From RGIG8775 sp045612185 (GTDB lineage Bacteria > Bacillota > Clostridia > Oscillospirales > CAG-272), in assembly GCA_045612185.1 (NCBI GenBank), contig JAZKYO010000108.1, positions 7,504 to 71,503 of the forward strand: a DNA stretch of 64,000 bases, in the 5' to 3' direction. How positions within the stretch are numbered: position 1 is the stretch's first letter; the number at the start of each line of letters is the position of its first letter. Of the stretch, positions 59,487 to 64,000 are shown one piece after another. Made by a program: the position numbers and the translations under genes. The notes beneath the pieces were generated by a model that had not been told where the DNA came from, did not search any database, and saw only the letters and a program-made list of their open reading frames with translations.

Positions 59487-60087
59487 GTTTACTCTTGAAA
59501 AAGAATACGCCGAAAAAGGCTATCTTCACGTCTGCGGAGTAGACGAGGCGGGCAGAGGCCCTTTGTGCGGTCCCGTGGTTGCGGCAGCTTGTATTCTTCC
59601 CATCGACTGCGAAATAGAGGGGCTTAATGACTCCAAAAAGCTTAGTGAGAAAAAGCGCGAAGCGTTGTTTGACATAATAAAAGAAAAGGCTGTTTCGTAC
59701 TGCATTGCCGAATCATCGGTTGAGGAAATCAACGTGCTTAACATTCTTGAAGCTACGCTTCTTGCTATGAGGCGCGCCATAGAAGGACTTTCGGTAAAGG
59801 CGGATTTCGCGCTCATCGACGGAAATATCTGTCGCGACTTCTCGCTTGATGCCCGCTGTGTTATACACGGAGACGCAATTTCGCCAAGCATAGCCGCGGC
59901 GTCTATTCTCGCAAAGGTTACACGAGACAGAATGTGTATTGAGCTTGACAAGGAGTACCCAATTTACGGCATCGCAAAGAACAAGGGCTACGGCTCAAAG
60001 GCGCACATGGACGCGCTGAGAGAGCACGGTCCTTCTCCCATTCACCGCACCAAGTTCATCAGATTTCTTGACGAGGAAAAACAATGA
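59479..60087 (+). CDS. rnhB: Ribonuclease HII
   Basis: The 202-residue nuclease removes RNA from RNA-DNA hybrids. Motif GVDEAGRGPLCGPVVAAACIL holds the first catalytic D22-E23. Later acidic residues lie in ALIDGNICRD and KVTRDRMCIELDKEYPIYGIAKNKGYGSKAHMDAL. It overlaps rbgA by 8 bp and yraN by 4 bp, indicating coupled translation. Confidence 0.97.
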   Translation: MLEFTLEKEYAEKGYLHVCGVDEAGRGPLCGPVVAAACILPIDCEIEGLNDSKKLSEKKREALFDIIKEKAVSYCIAESSVEEINVLNILEATLLAMRRAIEGLSVKADFALIDGNICRDFSLDARCVIHGDAISPSIAAASILAKVTRDRMCIELDKEYPIYGIAKNKGYGSKAHMDALREHGPSPIHRTKFIRFLDEEKQ

Positions 60088-60485
60088 CAACCTCGGAAAT
60101 CGGAAAATTCGGCGAGGAGCTTGCCGCTAAATTCCTGAAGAAAAAGGGGTATAAAATTCTCGAACGCAATTACAGAGCAGGGCGCAACGAGCTTGATATT
60201 ATCGCAGAAAACAAAGAATATACGGTTTTCGTTGAGGTAAAAACGCGCAGTGAGCATAAGGTTTTCGGCTTTGATTTCGGGAATCCGTCGGATGCGGTAA
60301 CCTTGGCAAAGCAAAGACGAACAATATCCGCCGCGAAAGCATATTTATATAAGCGTAACGGAGATTGCGAGCACGACAGAATGATTCGCTTTGACGTTAT
60401 TGAGGTTTACCTGAAAACAGCCGCGTTTGCCACCAAGCCTGCGCTTCTCAAAATCGAGCATATGGAAGACGCGTTCTCTCCGTAA
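60084..60485 (+). CDS. YraN family protein (UPF0102, endonuclease-like fold)
   Basis: The 133-residue protein has the YraN pattern IGKFGEELAAKFLKKKGYKILERNYRAGRNELDIIAENKEYTVFVEVKTR, in which E..D..E-x-K resembles a nuclease active site. It normally follows rnhB, as here with a 4-bp overlap. The biochemical role is unproven; links to DNA repair or recombination are suspected from the fold. Confidence 0.93.
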   Translation: MTTSEIGKFGEELAAKFLKKKGYKILERNYRAGRNELDIIAENKEYTVFVEVKTRSEHKVFGFDFGNPSDAVTLAKQRRTISAAKAYLYKRNGDCEHDRMIRFDVIEVYLKTAAFATKPALLKIEHMEDAFSP

Positions 60486-60506
60486 TTTACACCACAAGAG
60501 GTTTTT

Positions 60507-61442
60507 ATGAAACTGAGATTATTTGACCTGCACTGTGACACACCGCACAAATGCTACATAAATAATTGCCGTTTGGACGATTCTCCGCTTGGGGTATCGC
60601 TAAAAAAAACGGCTGAATTCCACGACTACGCACAGATTATGGCGATATGGTCCGACTGCCGTATTGAGGACGACACGTCGTTCTTCGCATTTCACAAAAT
60701 AACCGACTGCCTTAACTTTGAGATTGAGAGGCTTGACGGGGATTTTGCTTACGTAAGAAACTCCGCGGACTTTGCCAAAGAGCAAAAAAGGAAAAAGATT
60801 TTTCTTTCGGTTGAGGACGCGCGCCTTTTATGCGGAAGACTTGACAGACTTAACGTACTTTACGCCCGCGGAGTAAGATTTCTTATTCCCGTTTGGGGCG
60901 GTGAGTCAATAATCGGCGGCGCGCATGATACCGAGCTTGGTTTAACCGATTTTGGCAAAAGTGCGGTTAAGAAATGCGGCGAGCTCGGAATAATAACCGA
61001 CATTTCACACGCATCCGAAAAGACTGCAAGCGAGATAATAGAAATTGCCGCGCAATCCGGCAAAAGCGTTATGGCTTCACATTCCAACGCTTATACGGTA
61101 TGCCCTCACAGCAGGAACTTGCGTGACAGTCAGTTTGAGCTTGTAAAAAGCTTGGGCGGAGTGGTAGGAATATCACTGTGCAACCTACACTTGAACGGCA
61201 AGGAGCAAGCAGACATCGATGACGTTATCAGGCACATTGAGCATTATATGTCTCTTGGCGGAGAGGACACCGTAGCACTTGGGTGCGACTTTGACGGCAC
61301 CGATTATCTGCCCCCCGAACTGCAAAGTGTGGCGGATATGCCTATTCTTGCCGAAAAGCTGGCTGGGCTCAATTATTCGGATACTCAAATAGACAAAATA
61401 TTCTACGCAAACGCAAAGAATTTTATTGATAAAAATTTATAA
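60507..61442 (+). CDS. Membrane dipeptidase (M19 family)
   Basis: The 311-residue zinc dipeptidase of the renal dipeptidase family has LRLFDLHCDTPHKCYIN (H8-x-D10 metal motif), FLSVEDARLLCG (bridging Glu), GIITDISHASEKT, MASHSNAY and LGCDFDGTDYLPPEL. No signal peptide is visible, so it is probably cytoplasmic and cleaves dipeptides, including D-amino acid forms. It lies between yraN and thrC, with a ribosome site AAGAGG. Confidence 0.92.
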   Translation: MKLRLFDLHCDTPHKCYINNCRLDDSPLGVSLKKTAEFHDYAQIMAIWSDCRIEDDTSFFAFHKITDCLNFEIERLDGDFAYVRNSADFAKEQKRKKIFLSVEDARLLCGRLDRLNVLYARGVRFLIPVWGGESIIGGAHDTELGLTDFGKSAVKKCGELGIITDISHASEKTASEIIEIAAQSGKSVMASHSNAYTVCPHSRNLRDSQFELVKSLGGVVGISLCNLHLNGKEQADIDDVIRHIEHYMSLGGEDTVALGCDFDGTDYLPPELQSVADMPILAEKLAGLNYSDTQIDKIFYANAKNFIDKNL

Positions 61443-61458
61443 AACACAGGAGAATGAT

Positions 61459-62940
61459 ATGTTATATCAAAGTACAAGAGACGTAAACGCCAAGAAAATC
61501 GAAGGCTCTATGGCTATTAAGCAGGGACTTGCAAGCGACGGTGGACTTTTTGTTCCCGAGTCGATTCCCACTCTTACGCATGACGAAATCAAGGAGCTTT
61601 GCGCCAACAGCTACCCTGTACGCGCGGCAAAGATACTTGCAAAATTTCTCACCGACTATACATATGAGGAGCTTCTCGCTGACTGCGAAAAGGCATATTC
61701 CGCCGAAAGCTTCGAGGGCGGTTGCGCTCCCCTTGCCAAGGTAAAAAACGGACTTTATTCGCTTGAGCTTTGGCACGGTCCCACGTCCGCTTTCAAGGAC
61801 ATGGCGCTTCAGATAATGCCACGACTTCTCTCCCGCGCACTTGTTAAAAACAACGAAAAGCGCACCGCGCTTATTCTTGTCGCAACGTCGGGAGACACCG
61901 GAAAAGCCGCACTTGAGGGCTACAAAAATGTTGACGGCGTAAAAATAATGGTATTTTATCCCGAAAACGGTGTAAGTAAAGTCCAAAAACTTCAAATGAT
62001 AACGCAGGAAGGCGATAACGTCAATGTGTGTGCTATAAAAGGCAACTTTGACGATGCTCAAAACGGAGTAAAACAAATTTTTGCAGATGAAAGAACTGCG
62101 GAAATACTGAACGAAAAGAACGTATTTCTCTCAAGCGCCAACTCAATAAATTGGGGAAGACTCGTACCTCAGATTGTTTATTATATTTCTGCTTATTGTG
62201 ACCTGCTTAACGACGGAGTTATAAGTCTTGGAGACAAAATAAACTTCTGCGTTCCCACAGGAAATTTCGGAAACATTTTTGCCGGATATATAGCTAAGCT
62301 CATGGGGCTTCCTGTTTCAAAACTCATCTGCGCATCAAATTGCAACAATGTCTTGACAGACTTCCTTGAAACCGGTACATATGACCGCAACAGACAGTTC
62401 CATTTGACAATGTCTCCTTCTATGGATATTTTAATTTCAAGCAACCTCGAAAGGCTCTTGTATTTTTGCGCTGGCACCGAAAAAACAACCGAATATATGA
62501 AACAGTTAAAGGAAAGTGGCAAATATACGGTTGATGAACAGGTAAAACAAAAAATCGACGATATTTTCTGCGGATATTATACTGACGAAAATGCAACCGC
62601 CAAGGAGATTCTCGAATGCTTTGAAAAACACAACTACCTTTGCGACACCCATACTGCTGTCGGAATACACGCAGCAGAAAGTTATATAGCCGACACAAAC
62701 GACAAGATCGTAACGGTGGTTGATTCTACGGCAAGTCCATTTAAATTTGCTGCCGATGTATATTCATCGTTAGGTCAGAAAAATTCTGATGACCAAATTG
62801 AATCCCTCGATATGTTAAGCAAATATTCGGGAGAAGAAATTGCATATCCTTTAAAGGACATCGCAAACAGACCCGTCAGATTTACCGACGTATGCGTTCC
62901 CAGCGATATGACCAAAAAGGTTATTGAATACATAGGATAA
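61459..62940 (+). CDS. thrC: Threonine synthase
   Basis: I place the start at ATG 61459 (CAGGAG upstream), giving 493 residues; the frame is open into the preceding gene. The PLP lysine is K113 in GPTSAFKDMALQIMPRLL, and the phosphate loop is ATSGDTGKAALEGY. The length and the N-terminal YQSTRDVNAKKIEGSMAIKQGLASDGGLFVPE are typical of the ThrC class. It converts O-phosphohomoserine to threonine. thrB is not adjacent; the ApgM-type enzyme upstream is one candidate for the missing homoserine kinase. Confidence 0.96.
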   Translation: MLYQSTRDVNAKKIEGSMAIKQGLASDGGLFVPESIPTLTHDEIKELCANSYPVRAAKILAKFLTDYTYEELLADCEKAYSAESFEGGCAPLAKVKNGLYSLELWHGPTSAFKDMALQIMPRLLSRALVKNNEKRTALILVATSGDTGKAALEGYKNVDGVKIMVFYPENGVSKVQKLQMITQEGDNVNVCAIKGNFDDAQNGVKQIFADERTAEILNEKNVFLSSANSINWGRLVPQIVYYISAYCDLLNDGVISLGDKINFCVPTGNFGNIFAGYIAKLMGLPVSKLICASNCNNVLTDFLETGTYDRNRQFHLTMSPSMDILISSNLERLLYFCAGTEKTTEYMKQLKESGKYTVDEQVKQKIDDIFCGYYTDENATAKEILECFEKHNYLCDTHTAVGIHAAESYIADTNDKIVTVVDSTASPFKFAADVYSSLGQKNSDDQIESLDMLSKYSGEEIAYPLKDIANRPVRFTDVCVPSDMTKKVIEYIG

Positions 62941-62942
62941 AA

Positions 62943-62975
62943 TACTCGGGGTACAGCTCTGCAGTACCCCGAAAA
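62943..62975 (-). terminator. Hairpin between thrC and the DUF1540 gene
   Basis: CGGGGTAC (62947-62954) pairs with GTACCCCG (62964-62971). On the minus strand it is followed by AGTATTTT, so it works best as the DUF1540 terminator. The plus side has no T-run. Confidence 0.6.
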
Positions 62976-62981
62976 TCAAAA

Positions 62982-63167
62982 TCAGTCCTTTTTCTTAAAA
63001 GTTACACAAGCTGTATCTGTTGAAGATGTTGCATGAGAAGGTCCTACAGAAATTTCCCCTGCGGTGCAGTAGCAGTTACCGTCATGATAATAGCAATTGC
63101 TGACATCGCAACTTACACCTTGGATGTGCTTTTCTCCACATCCGCAATTTTTCTTGTTCTCGTCCAT
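62982..63167 (-). CDS. DUF1540 domain cysteine-rich small protein
   Basis: The 61-residue protein has seven cysteines: C8 and C10 (KNCGCGEK), C20, C25, C32, C34 and C54. The order matches DUF1540 (SCDVSNCYYHDGNCYCTAGEISVGP...TACVTF). Such proteins are common in spore-forming Clostridia and probably bind a metal; the role is unknown. It is convergent with thrC, and an AGGCGGA ribosome site lies upstream of its ATG. Confidence 0.88.
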   Translation of the reverse strand: MDENKKNCGCGEKHIQGVSCDVSNCYYHDGNCYCTAGEISVGPSHATSSTDTACVTFKKKD

Positions 63168-63264
63168 AATTTTTCCGCCTTTCTTTTAAGAAAATAAACT
63201 GCTCACTCGGAGCAATTATATTTTTCCCATTACTTTCTCAAATATACGAAAGAAGGTTTTTTGT

Positions 63265-64000
63265 TTGTCTTTATATGTAATTTCCGACTTACACTTATCC
63301 ACCTCGGAAAAAACCAATAAATCTATGGAGATTTTCGGCCCCGCCTGGACCGGATATACGGAAAAAATAAAAAAATATTGGAATGCCGTTGTAAATAATG
63401 ATGACGTTGTTGTAATTCCGGGGGATATTTCTTGGGCTATGAAACTTGAAGACTCAATTGATGATTTTAAATTTATTGATAGCTTACCCGGAACAAAAAT
63501 CATCGGAAAAGGAAATCACGATTTTTGGTGGAATACCGCTGCCAAAATAAATCGTTTTTTTAGCGAAAATGACATAAAATCAATCAAAATACTATATAAC
63601 AATGCATACCGCCTTGATGATTGCATAATTTGCGGAACTCGAGGATGGTTTTACGATGAAAAACAGCAAAATGTAATAAACGATACCGATTTTGAAAAAA
63701 TTGTTGCAAGAGAAACCGCCAGACTTGAACTAAGCTTGAAAAAGGCTTGTGAATTACAGAATCCAAAAAATGAAAAGCCACTTCCTATATTGGTTTTTTT
63801 ACACTTTCCTCCCGTTTGGAACGGATTTGAATGCAGACCTATTATAGATTTGCTCCACAAATATAGTGTCAAAAAATGCTATTTTGGTCACATCCACGGT
63901 AACTACTATTTGAACCGATGTACAGAGTTCGAGGGTATAAATTTTGTTCTCACCGCAGCCGATTTTCTTAAATTCGCACCTATGCCTTTGTTTCCTGATG
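63265..64000 (+). CDS. Calcineurin-like metallophosphoesterase, partial (3' end beyond window)
   Basis: I translated this frame by hand. It starts at TTG 63265 (AAGG 8 nt upstream) with MSLYVISDLHLS and stays open for 245 codons to the window end. The phosphoesterase motifs are D8-x-H10 (SDLHLS), G53-D54 (PGDISWA), GNHD (83-86), H180 (FLHFPPVW) and GHIHG (208-212). Family members of this type are about 230-260 residues, so little is missing. Codon use is richer in A and T than in the rbgA-rnhB genes. Substrate unknown. It is divergent from the DUF1540 gene. Confidence 0.9.
   Translation, partial: MSLYVISDLHLSTSEKTNKSMEIFGPAWTGYTEKIKKYWNAVVNNDDVVVIPGDISWAMKLEDSIDDFKFIDSLPGTKIIGKGNHDFWWNTAAKINRFFSENDIKSIKILYNNAYRLDDCIICGTRGWFYDEKQQNVINDTDFEKIVARETARLELSLKKACELQNPKNEKPLPILVFLHFPPVWNGFECRPIIDLLHKYSVKKCYFGHIHGNYYLNRCTEFEGINFVLTAADFLKFAPMPLFPD

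Noticed and set aside
1..64000. CRISPR array, IS element or prophage
   Set aside because: No regularly spaced repeats, transposase, integrase or structural phage genes were found on either strand.

Overview
The window looks like a chromosome segment of a spore-forming, Gram-positive Clostridia bacterium, probably an anaerobic gut-type lineage. The evidence is the sporulation genes yabP, yabQ and a spoVB-type flippase, an RqcP-type S4 protein, HemZ, CdaA, PocR/AraC regulators, AGGAGG ribosome sites and many near-consensus housekeeping promoters with 17-bp spacers. No rRNA, CRISPR array, IS element, integrase or phage gene was seen, so the genus cannot be named.

Layout. (1) 1-8.4 kb, minus strand: a sugar-type ABC importer operon with a very large N-terminally extended binding protein, two permeases, an NHL/TPR/Yip1 membrane protein and a partial DUF5696-like protein. 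The binding-protein gene directly follows a structured 208-nt leader that resembles 6S RNA and has its own strong promoter. (2) 8.4-9.2 kb: a gene-free AT-rich region with two identical-geometry operators 105 bp apart. (3) 9.2-10.9 kb: a NifU/IscU and NifS pair. (4) 11.1-16 kb: an M50 protease, then potABCD for polyamines. (5) 16-19.2 kb: an aminotransferase, trpS and a WecA/TagO-type glycosyl-phosphate transferase. (6) 19.2-24.8 kb: a PocR-AraC regulator divergent from a kinase, isomerase, class II aldolase and DUF4432 operon, a complete but unassigned sugar catabolic route. (7) 24.9-30 kb: amino-sugar genes (nagA, a GH109-like protein, a nagB-like gene) with two AraC regulators. (8) 30.2-31.2 kb: tRNA-Thr(CGT) and a GDPD. 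(9) 31.2-35.3 kb: hup, rqcP, yabP, yabQ, a lone fumarase alpha subunit and a Na/Pi transporter. (10) 35.4-48.7 kb: a long minus-strand run from cdaA through recJ, relA, dtd, hemZ and an MTA/SAH-type deaminase to spoVB and mazG, carrying both c-di-AMP and (p)ppGpp enzymes. (11) 49-54.8 kb: an island of singly transcribed genes with an orphan binding lipoprotein, and L-rhamnose isomerase flanked by two members of an unrecognised protein family. (12) 54.8-56.3 kb: SPFH and NfeD. (13) 56.7-62.9 kb, plus strand: an ApgM-type mutase, lepB, rbgA, rnhB, yraN, a dipeptidase and thrC. (14) 63-64 kb: a DUF1540 protein and a metallophosphoesterase cut by the window end.

The most novel-looking items are the secreted/cytoplasmic paralogue pair around rhaA, the 6S-like leader of the ABC operon, the unassigned sugar operon, and the short membrane protein in the place of CdaR next to cdaA. 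All calls were made by reading the sequence; no database search was run.
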